Below the pieces are notes generated by a model. It made no database searches. It was not told where the DNA came from and saw only the letters and a program-made list of their open reading frames with translations. From positions 1-64,000 of the forward strand of contig NZ_JWTA01000005.1 of NCBI RefSeq assembly GCF_000813825.1: a stretch of 64,000 bases of DNA, in the 5' to 3' direction. The stretch comes from Chryseobacterium taiwanense (GTDB lineage: Bacteria > Bacteroidota > Bacteroidia > Flavobacteriales > Weeksellaceae). Each line of letters starts with the position of its first letter. The first letter of the stretch is position 1. The position numbers were made by a program, and so were the translations under genes. This document shows positions 25,049 to 33,545 of the stretch, in pieces.

Positions 25049-27067
25049 TTACCCAAACGCCCTCTTCAACAAACTCTCCACTTTCGGCTCACTTCCTCTG
25101 AAACTCTTATACAATTCCATTGGGTCTTTTGTACCACCGGAAGAAAGAAGGATTTTATATTTTGCGGCAATTTCAGGATTGAAAATTCCGTTTTCTTTAA
25201 AATATTGGAAAGCATCCGCATCCAAAACTTCTGCCCATTTGTAAGAATAATATCCCGCAGAATATCCACCTTGGAAAATATGCGAAAAACTTGGGCTCAT
25301 TGCTGTTTCTGGATTTGAAGGGTATAATTGTGTAGCCTTTGTATATTTATCTTCAAACTCTTTCACGCTTTCATTTTCCAATTCTGAAACTTTCGTATGA
25401 TAATTCATATCCAATAATCCGAAACCAATCTGTCTCAAAGTCTGGTAACCTTCCATGAAATTTTTAGAATGTTCGATTTTCTCGATTTTTTCATCCGGAA
25501 GAGTTTCTCCTGTCTTATAATGCTTAGCGAAAGTCTTTAAGAATTCCGGTTCATAACAGAAGTTTTCCAGGAATTGAGAAGGTAATTCCACAAAGTCCCA
25601 TTTCACAGAAGTTCCGGAAAGAGTAGGATATTGAGTGTTTGCCAACATTCCGTGAAGGGCATGACCGAATTCATGGAATAAAGTAGTCACTTCCTGAAAT
25701 GTTAATAAACTTGGGGTGTCTTTCGTAGGTTTGCTGAAATTACAAACAATAGAAATATGCGGACGAGAATTTTCCCCATTCTTTTTATATTGATTTTTAT
25801 AACTTGTCATCCAAGCTCCGGCTCTTTTGCCTTTTCTCGGGAAATAGTCTACATACAGTAAAGATTTATAATCACCATTTTCTTTTACCTCATACACTTT
25901 TACGTCTTCGTGATACTTCGGAATATCATTTCTTTCCTCAAAAGTTAATCCGAAAAGTTGTTTTGATAATCCGAAAACGGCTTCCTGAACTTGTTCTAAA
26001 GGGAAATAAGGTTTCAATTCCTCATCATTTAAATCATATTTTGCTTTACGAAGTTTTTCTGCATAGAAAGCGTGATCATAAGATTGCATCTCTTCAACTC
26101 CATCTGCTTTTGCCAAAGATTTTAATTCTTCAATTTCTTTGTCTGCATAAGGTTTTGCTTTTACCAGAAGCTCATTCAGGAAGTCAATCACTTTTGATGG
26201 AGATTTTGCCATTCTTTCTTCCAAAACATAATCAGCATAATTAGCATACCCTAATAATTCAGCTTTTTGCTGTTTTAAAGTAAGAAGTTCTTTAATTAAA
26301 TTCTGATTATCGAATTCGCCACCGTCGAAAGATTTTTTGCCATTTGCCAATGCAATTTCCTTTCTCAGTTCGCGGTTTTCTGCATACGTCATGAAAGGAA
26401 TATAACTTGGATATTGTAACGTTACAACCCAGCCTTCCAGATTTCTTTCTTTAGCTTCTTCAGCATATTGTTCTAAAATAGCATCAGGAATTCCTGCTAA
26501 ATCATCTTTATTGGTAATATGTTTGAAATAATTATTCGTTGAAGCCAATACATTTTGCCCGAATTGTAGTGATTTTAAAGATAAATCCATGCTGATTTTC
26601 TTTAATTTTTCCTTGTCTTCATCATTCAATAAAGCTCCGCTTCTTACAAAACCTTTATACGTTTCATTTAATAGCATTTGCTGTTCTTCATTCAGATTAT
26701 ATTTCTCTTTTTGATCATATACTTTTTTAATTTTATTAAATAAAGCCTCGTTTTGAGAGATTTTTGAAGAATATTCCGTTAAGATTGGAGAAACTTCCTG
26801 AGCAATCTGTTGTAATTCATCACTCGTTTCAGCAGAATTTAGATTGAAAAATATATTGGAAGCCACATCCAGCTGCTCACCGGAATAAGCCAATGCTTCA
26901 ATTACATTTGTGAAAGTCGGTTCTTCAGGATTATTGACAATAGCATTGATCTCTTCTTCAGATTTCTGAATTAGCTCCTTGAAAGCCGGAAGATAATCTT
27001 CGTTTTTAATAGAATTGAACGGTGCGGAATGATATGGTGTGTTAAAATGTTCTGTTAAAATATTCAT
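25049..27067 (-). CDS. M3 family metallopeptidase (Dcp/oligopeptidase-like)
   Basis: A 672-residue zinc peptidase. The active-site helix HEFGHALHG (zinc ligands H465 and H469, catalytic Glu466) and the C-terminal SPSFSHIFQGGYSAGYYSYKWA belong to peptidase family M3. Such enzymes, like peptidyl-dipeptidase Dcp and oligopeptidase A, digest small peptides. No signal peptide is seen, so it is cytoplasmic. The following gene begins 4 nt after its stop. Confidence 0.93.
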   Translation of the reverse strand: MNILTEHFNTPYHSAPFNSIKNEDYLPAFKELIQKSEEEINAIVNNPEEPTFTNVIEALAYSGEQLDVASNIFFNLNSAETSDELQQIAQEVSPILTEYSSKISQNEALFNKIKKVYDQKEKYNLNEEQQMLLNETYKGFVRSGALLNDEDKEKLKKISMDLSLKSLQFGQNVLASTNNYFKHITNKDDLAGIPDAILEQYAEEAKERNLEGWVVTLQYPSYIPFMTYAENRELRKEIALANGKKSFDGGEFDNQNLIKELLTLKQQKAELLGYANYADYVLEERMAKSPSKVIDFLNELLVKAKPYADKEIEELKSLAKADGVEEMQSYDHAFYAEKLRKAKYDLNDEELKPYFPLEQVQEAVFGLSKQLFGLTFEERNDIPKYHEDVKVYEVKENGDYKSLLYVDYFPRKGKRAGAWMTSYKNQYKKNGENSRPHISIVCNFSKPTKDTPSLLTFQEVTTLFHEFGHALHGMLANTQYPTLSGTSVKWDFVELPSQFLENFCYEPEFLKTFAKHYKTGETLPDEKIEKIEHSKNFMEGYQTLRQIGFGLLDMNYHTKVSELENESVKEFEDKYTKATQLYPSNPETAMSPSFSHIFQGGYSAGYYSYKWAEVLDADAFQYFKENGIFNPEIAAKYKILLSSGGTKDPMELYKSFRGSEPKVESLLKRAFG

Positions 27068-27269
27068 TTTTCGATTTTTAATGATTGTAAATGTAAGGAA
27101 TTACAAGGATTCTTGAGGGAATTACTCAAAAATGATGCCTGAGTGAAAAGATGTGACAAAATTGTTTATCTTTATTAATCTTGTCATAGGCGAAGTTGAA
27201 ATGGGGCTGGAATGACTACTTTTGGCAACAACTTAATGTTGGAAATTGTAACCCTAAATAAATAAAACT

Positions 27270-27803
27270 ATGAAAACGATCTTAAAAATTCTTGGTGTAC
27301 TTATCCTTTTGATTCTTGTGTATGCTGTGATTGCAGTATTGGCTTTCGGTAAAAATTATCATTATGAAAAATCAATCGTCATTAATGCTCCCAAAGAAGA
27401 AGTATGGGAACAGGTAAGCTCGATGAAAGCTTTCAACCAATGGAATCCTTGGTTGAAATTAGATACAAATATGACACTTAATTATACAGGAAATGCCGGA
27501 GAAGTAGGAGATAAGTATTGTTGGGACAGTCAGAATAAAGATGCAGGAGCCGGTTGTCAGGAGATCAAAGAATTGATTCCGAATCAAAAGCAGAAAACGG
27601 AAATGATCTTTAAAAAACCTTTTGAAGGACAAGCTACTTCTGATATTATTTTAACACCTGAAGGGAATGCTACAAAAGTAACATGGAGTATGGATACTGA
27701 GCAAGATCCCATGATGAAAATAATGAGACCTATGATGGACTATCAAATGGGTAAATCGTATGGAGAAGGATTGGACAATCTGAAAAAAATAGTAGAAAAA
27801 TAA
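27270..27803 (+). CDS. Membrane-anchored SRPBCC (polyketide cyclase-like) protein
   Basis: A 177-residue protein with one N-terminal membrane segment (LKILGVLILLILVYAVIAVLA) and an SRPBCC domain (VINAPKEEVWEQVSSMKAFNQWNPWLK, GCQEIKELIPNQK, ATKVTWSMDTEQD). The fold binds hydrophobic ligands, but no ligand can be assigned. A hairpin ends it at 27808-27843. Confidence 0.8.
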   Translation: MKTILKILGVLILLILVYAVIAVLAFGKNYHYEKSIVINAPKEEVWEQVSSMKAFNQWNPWLKLDTNMTLNYTGNAGEVGDKYCWDSQNKDAGAGCQEIKELIPNQKQKTEMIFKKPFEGQATSDIILTPEGNATKVTWSMDTEQDPMMKIMRPMMDYQMGKSYGEGLDNLKKIVEK

Positions 27804-27807
27804 AATC

Positions 27808-27843
27808 AAAAAGCCTTGTAGAAAATTTTACAGGGCTTTTTTA
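27808..27843 (+). terminator. Hairpin terminator
   Basis: AAAAAGCCTTGTA and TACAGGGCTTTTTT form a stem (one G-T pair) followed by T-run. Confidence 0.8.
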
Positions 27844-27878
27844 TATAAAAATATTATCTTTATATAAAGATTCGATGT

Positions 27879-28328
27879 ATGGAGAAGATAGTATTTGAGA
27901 AAAATGACATAAGAAATTATGTGAAAAACGTGATTGCTGAAAAGATTGAAAAGCTTAAAAACTTTATTGAATTTACTTTAGAAGCAAGTCGCGACATCAA
28001 AAAGACTCCGAAGTATGACAGTATGAGAGAAGAAATGCAGGAGGAGATTTACCAAATGCAGAGACAGCTTGGAGCTTTGAATGATTTGAAGAGAAATATG
28101 GCAAAAGTTCTGACAAATTCTACGGAGCGTGTACAATTGGGTTCTTTGGTGATTACCAATAAAGCCCGTTTTTATATTTCGGTTTCGCTGGGTGAGTTTT
28201 TCTTTGAAGGTGATCGTTTTTATGCGATTTCCCCGGAAAGTCCGATGGCAAAAAAAATGATGGGAATGAAATCCGGCGATGATTTTACATTAAATAAAAT
28301 CCATCAGGAAATTGTTGAGGTTTTATAA
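27879..28328 (+). CDS. GreA/GreB-like transcription factor
   Basis: A 149-residue protein: a coiled-coil N-terminal part (about 5-85, heptad-like Leu/Ile pattern around MREEMQEEIYQMQRQLGALND) and a C-terminal FKBP-like GreA domain, VQLGSLVITNKARFYISVSLGEFF through YAISPESPMAKKMMGMKSGDDF. This is the architecture of Gre factors, which bind the RNA polymerase secondary channel. It is shorter than GreA. The acidic tip residues of the coiled coil are not clearly matched, so cleavage-stimulating activity is uncertain. Confidence 0.75.
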   Translation: MEKIVFEKNDIRNYVKNVIAEKIEKLKNFIEFTLEASRDIKKTPKYDSMREEMQEEIYQMQRQLGALNDLKRNMAKVLTNSTERVQLGSLVITNKARFYISVSLGEFFFEGDRFYAISPESPMAKKMMGMKSGDDFTLNKIHQEIVEVL

Positions 28329-28342
28329 TAACGTTACCTCGC

Positions 28343-28417
28343 TGTCATTCTGAGTGGTGTAAAGCGTAACGAAGAATCTATTCCTATTGTTGAGATTCTT
28401 CCATTATCATAATGACA
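28343..28417. repeat. Dispersed palindromic repeat (GTCATTCTGA type)
   Basis: TGTCATTCTGAG ... GAAGAATCT faces AGATTCTTCC ... ATAATGACA, giving an imperfect stem of about 75 bp. Related to the elements at 3490, 32648 and 54359. Confidence 0.7.
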
Positions 28418-28479
28418 AAACATCATTTTAAGCTTAAAATTTAATTTAGAATAAGTAAAAGATATTGAATTTCATGTCG

Positions 28480-28487
28480 TAATTTTG
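28480..28487 (+). promoter_or_regulatory. -7 element of nitroreductase, probable leaderless promoter
   Basis: TAATTTTG ends 4 nt before the ATG at 28492. Confidence 0.65.
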
Positions 28488-28491
28488 CTTC

Positions 28492-29004
28492 ATGAACAAA
28501 GCAGAAGTTTTAAAAGAAATCATAGAGCAAAGAAGAAGTATCTTTCCAAAAGATTACAATGAAAATGAAATTTCTCAGGAAATTATTGATGAAATTTTAC
28601 ATTCAGCGACATTGGCTCCCAATCACAAACGTACAAAACCTTGGCGTTTTAAAATATTCAAAGGAGAAGAAAAAGCTACATTAGCTTCTGAAATGCAGGC
28701 TATTTACAAAGCAACCCAACCCGAGCAACTTTTTCTGGAAAAAAAATATAACGATATCGGTTTTAAAATCAATAAAGCAGATGTGGTGGTTTCTATCGTT
28801 GTTAATTTCAGCGGTATGGTTCCGGAATGGGAGGAGATCGCGGCGGTTTCTATGGCGGTTCAGAATATGTATCTTACCTGTACAGCTAATCAAATCGGTT
28901 GCTATTGGAGTTCACCGAAAATAGTAGAGCAGCTGAAAGATTCTTTAACCATTGAAGAGAACCAGAAATGTCTTGGTTTGTTTTATATGGGGCAAGTAGA
29001 TTAA
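28492..29004 (+). CDS. Nitroreductase family protein
   Basis: A 170-residue flavin-dependent nitroreductase-fold protein: RRSIFPKDY, LAPNHKRTKPWRF (FMN-phosphate loop), AAVSMAVQNMYLTCTANQIGCYW (dimer/FMN region) and the C-terminal LGLFYMGQV. It is slightly short for NfsB-type enzymes. The substrate is unknown; such enzymes reduce nitro compounds, quinones or other acceptors with NAD(P)H. TAATTTTG sits 4 nt before the ATG. Confidence 0.88.
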   Translation: MNKAEVLKEIIEQRRSIFPKDYNENEISQEIIDEILHSATLAPNHKRTKPWRFKIFKGEEKATLASEMQAIYKATQPEQLFLEKKYNDIGFKINKADVVVSIVVNFSGMVPEWEEIAAVSMAVQNMYLTCTANQIGCYWSSPKIVEQLKDSLTIEENQKCLGLFYMGQVD

Positions 29005-29038
29005 AGAATTCTTTTGTAGTGAAATTTCTCAAAGCTAC

Positions 29039-29054
29039 TGACAGATAGCTGTCA
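29039..29054. promoter_or_regulatory. Perfect palindrome TGACAG-N4-CTGTCA
   Basis: A 16-bp perfect inverted repeat about 42 bp upstream of the VOC gene. It is of operator size, but no regulator is encoded beside it. Confidence 0.4.
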
Positions 29055-29095
29055 CTTAGTCAGAATATTTTTGTTGAATAAAAAATATTTTGACA

Positions 29096-29503
29096 ATGAA
29101 TTTAGTATCTACAAGAATTATTACGGCCAATGTTGAAGGCTTGGTGGAATTTTATGAAGAAGTTACCGGAGCGGAAATCGTAAAGTATACACCCGATTTT
29201 GTTGAACTTCAGATGAAGACAGCTACTCTCGCTATTGGCAGTACAAATACACTTCAGTTTTTTGGAGGCGATGAAGTAGCGAAGCCCGGCTCTAATAAAA
29301 GTTGTATCATAGAATTTTTGGTAGAGAATGTTGATAAGGACTATGAAAGATTATCTCATTTTCTTAAAGATTATATTGTACAGCCACCTACAGTAATGCC
29401 GTGGGGAAATAAATCTCTTTTATTTAGGGATCCGGATGGTAACTTGGTGAATTTATTTACTCCGGTAAGTGAAGAAGCAATTAAGAAATTTAAGGATAAG
29501 TAG
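29096..29503 (+). CDS. VOC superfamily (glyoxalase-like) protein
   Basis: A 135-residue VOC (vicinal oxygen chelate) protein: TRIITANVEGLVEFYEEVTG at the N-terminus and GNKSLLFRDPDGNLVNLFTP at the C-terminus, the usual betaalphabetabetabeta ends. Relatives include glyoxalase I and fosfomycin or bleomycin resistance proteins; this member's substrate is unclear. ATG at 29096 is preferred over a TTG at 29090. A perfect palindrome (29039-29054) lies upstream. Confidence 0.85.
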   Translation: MNLVSTRIITANVEGLVEFYEEVTGAEIVKYTPDFVELQMKTATLAIGSTNTLQFFGGDEVAKPGSNKSCIIEFLVENVDKDYERLSHFLKDYIVQPPTVMPWGNKSLLFRDPDGNLVNLFTPVSEEAIKKFKDK

Positions 29504-29644
29504 ATTATTGCAACAATTCTTTTTGGCAAAGTAAGAGGAGGAAAGACTACACAGATAAAGCATAATAGAAAGCAGATTCTCAACTCTGAGAAAATGAATT
29601 CATAAAACTTTTTACAAGGAGCTTTTTACTTCAAACTTTTTTAC

Positions 29645-29652
29645 TATCTTTG
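29645..29652 (+). promoter_or_regulatory. -7 element of rpsP-rimM
   Basis: TATCTTTG matches TAnnTTTG; the leader to the ATG at 29702 is about 45 nt. Confidence 0.65.
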
Positions 29653-29670
29653 CACTCTTAAATAATTAAC

Positions 29671-29685
29671 TGGGACGAGATCCCA
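29671..29685 (+). promoter_or_regulatory. Hairpin in rpsP leader
   Basis: TGGGA-CGAGA-TCCCA makes a 5-bp stem in the predicted 5' leader, 17 nt before the rpsP start codon. No similar hairpin was seen ahead of other genes here. Confidence 0.4.
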
Positions 29686-29701
29686 TAAAATTCACAACAT
29701 T

Positions 29702-30262
29702 ATGTCAGTAAAAATCAGATTACAAAGACACGGATCAAAAGGGAGACCTTTCTTCCATATCGTGGTTGCAGATTCTAGAGCTAGAAGAGATGGTAGATTC
29801 ATCGAAAAACTAGGAACTTACAACCCAATTACTAACCCTGCAACTATCGATTTGAACGTTGATTCTGCTGTAAAGTGGTTAAACAACGGTGCTCAGCCAA
29901 CTGATACTGCAAGAGCTATCCTTTCTTACAAAGGTGCACTTTACAAAAAACACTTACAAGGTGGTGTTGCTAAAGGAGCTTTTGATGAGGCTGAAGCTGA
30001 AAAAAGATTTGCTGCTTGGGTAGAGGCTAAAGATGCGAAAGTACAAGGTAAAGTAGAAGGTTTGGCTCAATCTAAAGTTGATGCTAAGAAAGCTGCTTTA
30101 GAAGCTGAAGTTAAAGTAAACGAAGCTAGAATCGCTGCTGCTGCACAAGCTGAAGCTGATGCAAAGGCTGCTGCTGAAGCTGCAAACGCTCCTGCTGAAG
30201 AAGTTGCTACAGAAGAAGGTGAGGCTGCTGCTGAATCTACAGAAGAAAACACTGAAGCTTAA
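29702..30262 (+). CDS. rpsP: 30S ribosomal protein S16
   Basis: A 186-residue S16. Residues 1-80 are the conserved ribosomal core ([37 protein letters not shown]). The remaining ~105 residues form an Ala/Glu/Lys-rich helical tail ([20 protein letters not shown] and an acidic end [11 protein letters not shown]). E. coli S16 is 82 residues, so the tail is a lineage extension known from Bacteroidota. It is followed 12 nt later by rimM, the usual 16S maturation partner. Confidence 0.96.
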   Translation: MSVKIRLQRHGSKGRPFFHIVVADSRARRDGRFIEKLGTYNPITNPATIDLNVDSAVKWLNNGAQPTDTARAILSYKGALYKKHLQGGVAKGAFDEAEAEKRFAAWVEAKDAKVQGKVEGLAQSKVDAKKAALEAEVKVNEARIAAAAQAEADAKAAAEAANAPAEEVATEEGEAAAESTEENTEA

Positions 30263-30274
30263 GAAAATTCCTGT

Positions 30275-30817
30275 ATGCGTAAAGAAGATTGCTATTTGTT
30301 AGGAAAAATCACACGCAGACACGGACTTGCGGGAAATGTAATCCTTAAATTGGATACAGACCAACCCGAGCTTTACAATAAACTGGAATCAATATTCGTT
30401 GAAATCAACGGATTATTGGTTCCTTTTTTTATTGCTAAGTCATCATGGAGCAAATTAGATGCTCTGAATATTGCTTTCAAAAATTCTTCAGAAATGTTGG
30501 TAGATCAATCCTTAGGTAAAGATGTATATTTACCATTGGCTTCTTTACCAAAACTTTCAGGAAAGCAATTCTATTACCACGAAATCATAGGCTACGAAAT
30601 TCTTGATGAAAATGATAACAACTGTGGGGTCATCAGATCTGTGAATGATCAGACAGCACAGGTGTATTTCATTACCAATCTGGATGGAAAAGAAGTAGTG
30701 ATTCCTATGATCAAAGACTGGATTCTTGAAGTTGACAGGGAAGAAAGAACAATCAAAATGCAGCTTCCTGAAGGTCTTATCGATGTCTTTTTAGTTCCTT
30801 CTAAGAAAGACGAATAA
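30275..30817 (+). CDS. rimM: 16S rRNA maturation factor RimM
   Basis: A 180-residue 30S assembly factor that binds the S19 head region. Landmarks: YLLGKITRRHGLAGNVILKL at the N-terminus, QFYYHEIIGYEI (PRC-barrel start) and VVIPMIKDWILEVD. Length is normal. It follows rpsP in the standard S16-RimM order with a 12-nt gap. Confidence 0.95.
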   Translation: MRKEDCYLLGKITRRHGLAGNVILKLDTDQPELYNKLESIFVEINGLLVPFFIAKSSWSKLDALNIAFKNSSEMLVDQSLGKDVYLPLASLPKLSGKQFYYHEIIGYEILDENDNNCGVIRSVNDQTAQVYFITNLDGKEVVIPMIKDWILEVDREERTIKMQLPEGLIDVFLVPSKKDE

Positions 30818-30912
30818 TATTTCTTTTTTGAATAGAAGATAAAGCTGACGAAGCAAATTTACCTTCAATCATTATTTATTCATACTATTTTACTGCTTAT
30901 TTCCAATTCTTA

Positions 30913-32556
30913 TTACTCAAAAACTGAGGGTAATAGATAATCCTGTACAATTTTATCGGCTTGAGAATGTGCATAAGGTTTATTATATGCTTTTGCGGTA
31001 ATCACTATCACGACAGGTATCTCTGTGAAAATAATGATTTTATTTCCTCCATTTCCGCTGGATTGGTAGCTTTCAAATTCTTTGTTCCCGATTTTATAGA
31101 CTTTTCTCCAGAACAAATATCCGTAACCTTCAAAGTCTTTACGGTCTGAAAAATAATTGGTGAAAGATTTTTTAATCCAGTTTTTATCCAAAATTTGTTT
31201 TCCATTCCAGATTCCATTATTTTTATAAAGCTGCCCGAATTTGGCAAAGTCTAAAGCTTTCATTCTCAAACCTCCGGCTAAAGAAGGTTTGTGTTGAGGT
31301 GTAAATTGCCATTTATAATTGGTAATTCCAAGAGGTTGAAACAGCTTTTGACTGGCGTACTTTTCTAATCCTTTTGGAACAGATTTATCTAAAATATCTC
31401 CTGTTAAAACCACTCCGGCGGTAAAATAGTTCCATGTCTTTCCAATTTTATTTTCAGTCATCGGTAAATCAAGAACAAACTTGATCCAGTTTTCGGTTGG
31501 GTACATATTTTCTTCGTTTCCGGGAGAATCGTAATCTTCATCATTTCCATTAAATCCAGAACTCATTGTTAATAGACTTTTAATGGTTACACTATCTTTT
31601 TTAGAAGCGTAATTATTGAATTTTTTTAAATCATAGAATTCTTTCAAGCTTTGGTTTTCATTTTTTATATAGCCATCTTTTATTGCCATTCCCATCAATG
31701 CTGAAGAAAAGGATTTTCCAACGGAACGAGTATCATTTAAACTATCTCTTGTATAGCCGTTAAAATATTCTTCTAATAGAAGTTTCTCATTTTTGATCAC
31801 AACAATTCCTGTAATATCACGGAATCTGTTTTCTGCTATTTTTTGATTTAAAGCTTTTATTTTTTCTGTATTAAGTTTTTCTTCAGAAACTTTCCAGCTA
31901 CTGTTTGGTTTGATTTTCTGAACGGCAATTTGTCGCTCAGAAATACTTTTTTTAGGAATAATTAATTGAATTTCTCCTTGGGCTATTACATTCCCTATTT
32001 TCAAGGTTGATACTTTTAAATAAGGTTTAATTTCAATTTTTAAAGTATGATTTCCTGTTTCTAAGGCATCAATTCCTCCGTTTGCAAGATAAAACCGCAT
32101 CCATAAATATCTTCCCCAGGAATCTTCGTTCGTACTACTTAAAAAAGGAATTCTGAAATTTGTTTTGAATTTTTTGCTTTCCGGATTTCCCGCTCCTGTA
32201 TTCAAATTTTCAGTATAAATTAACTTTCCGTCAACGATAAAGTTAAATTGATAATTTCCCCTTTTCAACAATTCATCTACGGATAATGTTTGATCTAGTT
32301 GATGTAAATAATTTACCAACGAATTATTCATGAAAACACGAATATCAAAATCCTTATCCTCCTGAAATGTCATGGTTTTCAGGAAATCACTTTCTTTTAT
32401 ATTTTCTAAAGAAATGGCTTTATCCAAGAACATAATTTTTTTCAAATGATTTCTCTGAACAACGGTCTCAATTTTATCGGGTTCAATAATGTTTGAAGTT
32501 TGTCCAAAAGACAAACCTGAAATTAGAATTAAAAGAAATAAGATGATTGGCTTCAT
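30913..32556 (-). CDS. Secreted serine hydrolase (beta-lactamase family)
   Basis: A 547-residue protein with a signal peptide (MKPIILFLLILISGLSFGQ) and a C-terminal class C beta-lactamase/esterase domain. The catalytic SxxK is SVGKSF, a tyrosine motif WNYFTAG follows, and SSGNGGNK resembles the K/HxG region. The 200-residue N-terminal part (residues 30-210) is a separate beta-rich domain of unknown function. Substrate unknown. It lies downstream of two regulators, with a repeat between. ATG at 32556 is preferred over a TTG two codons earlier. Confidence 0.85.
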   Translation of the reverse strand: MKPIILFLLILISGLSFGQTSNIIEPDKIETVVQRNHLKKIMFLDKAISLENIKESDFLKTMTFQEDKDFDIRVFMNNSLVNYLHQLDQTLSVDELLKRGNYQFNFIVDGKLIYTENLNTGAGNPESKKFKTNFRIPFLSSTNEDSWGRYLWMRFYLANGGIDALETGNHTLKIEIKPYLKVSTLKIGNVIAQGEIQLIIPKKSISERQIAVQKIKPNSSWKVSEEKLNTEKIKALNQKIAENRFRDITGIVVIKNEKLLLEEYFNGYTRDSLNDTRSVGKSFSSALMGMAIKDGYIKNENQSLKEFYDLKKFNNYASKKDSVTIKSLLTMSSGFNGNDEDYDSPGNEENMYPTENWIKFVLDLPMTENKIGKTWNYFTAGVVLTGDILDKSVPKGLEKYASQKLFQPLGITNYKWQFTPQHKPSLAGGLRMKALDFAKFGQLYKNNGIWNGKQILDKNWIKKSFTNYFSDRKDFEGYGYLFWRKVYKIGNKEFESYQSSGNGGNKIIIFTEIPVVIVITAKAYNKPYAHSQADKIVQDYLLPSVFE

Positions 32557-32647
32557 GGTCAATTTTATCTGAACAAAGATATATATCGTTTTTCATGAAA
32601 AATAGAATGAAATTAACATTTGTATTTTAATTACTAATTTACGTTCA

Positions 32648-32717
32648 CTTTGTCATTCCGTAGGAATCTAGACTTAATTTGTAAAATATTTACTTAGATT
32701 CCTACGGAATGACAAAA
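32648..32717. repeat. Long inverted repeat (GTCATTCCGTAGGAATCTA)
   Basis: GTCATTCCGTAGGAATCTA (32651-32669) and its near-perfect complement at 32696-32716, separated by an A/T-rich loop of about 25 bp. It forms a stem of about 20 bp between the AraC and hydrolase genes. Same family as elements near 3260, 28343 and 54359. Confidence 0.8.
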
Positions 32718-32743
32718 GATGTTTAAAAGTCATAAATAAAAAA

Positions 32744-33544
32744 TCATTTCAAAATTTTTCTATATTTCAACGGAGTAATCCCCATATTTTCTTTAAAACA
32801 ACGGATAAAATGGCTCTGATCTGAAAATCCGCATTCCAGTGCAACTTCTGATAAAGACTCAAGCTCATTCAATAGTTTTAGAGATTTTTCAACTTTTAAT
32901 TTTCTAAGATACTCTCCCAAGTTGCATCGGAAATATTTTTGAAAATCCCGACTCAGATGCATAGGATGAATATTCAATGTTTGAGAAAGTTCAGCTAAAC
33001 TCAACTTTTCTGTAGAATGTTCGTGTAATATTTCATCGATATGCTTTACCCAAAGAGGTTTCTTTTCTGAATTTCCTTTCTGATGAGATAACTGATTAAA
33101 AATATTCAATAAAAGTTGATGGATATTTAATTCAAATGAATGGTCATTAATTTTCGTTTCTTTGAAAATTTGATGAATTAATAATTTTGAAGAAGGATTT
33201 TTAATATTGAAACTTCCTTCAATTAAATCTTTAGAAAGCTGAAATTTTTCGAACCATTCTTTTGTAATTTCAATGTGAAATCCACGGGTGAAAATGTCAG
33301 GTTTTATATTGTAATGAGCGTCTTCCCAATGATGATAAAGGAGTGTTCCTGCCGAACAGTCATATGTTTCTTTTTTGTTGCCTTCTGTCATATTTCCCTG
33401 TAGCAGAAAGGTGAAATAAGGGTTTTCATGATAATGCCAATCCACAAAAGGATGAGTATACTCTGTATCCGTAATAGTTAATCCATCGAAACTGAGAGTC
33501 TCGTTGGTTTGTCCAAAAAATTCACCATTACGAAGGTTCTTCAT
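32744..33544 (-). CDS. AraC family transcriptional regulator
   Basis: A 266-residue regulator with an N-terminal cupin-like sensory domain (YTHPFVDWHYHENPYFTFLL with HxH, DCSAGTLLYHHWEDAH) and a C-terminal AraC helix-turn-helix pair (LSLAELSQTLNIHPMHLSR, LGEYLRKLKVEKSLKLL, EVALECGFSDQSHFIRCFKENMGITPLKYR). The effector is unknown. The gene starts 1 nt after the stop of an XRE-like regulator and is followed by the serine hydrolase, a plausible target. Confidence 0.92.
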   Translation of the reverse strand: MKNLRNGEFFGQTNETLSFDGLTITDTEYTHPFVDWHYHENPYFTFLLQGNMTEGNKKETYDCSAGTLLYHHWEDAHYNIKPDIFTRGFHIEITKEWFEKFQLSKDLIEGSFNIKNPSSKLLIHQIFKETKINDHSFELNIHQLLLNIFNQLSHQKGNSEKKPLWVKHIDEILHEHSTEKLSLAELSQTLNIHPMHLSRDFQKYFRCNLGEYLRKLKVEKSLKLLNELESLSEVALECGFSDQSHFIRCFKENMGITPLKYRKILK

Positions 33545-33545
33545 A

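Noticed and set aside
25804..26244. A 146-codon plus-strand reading frame, Leu/His-rich
   Set aside because: It lies antisense to the M3 peptidase coding region and shows the skewed composition of a shadow frame.
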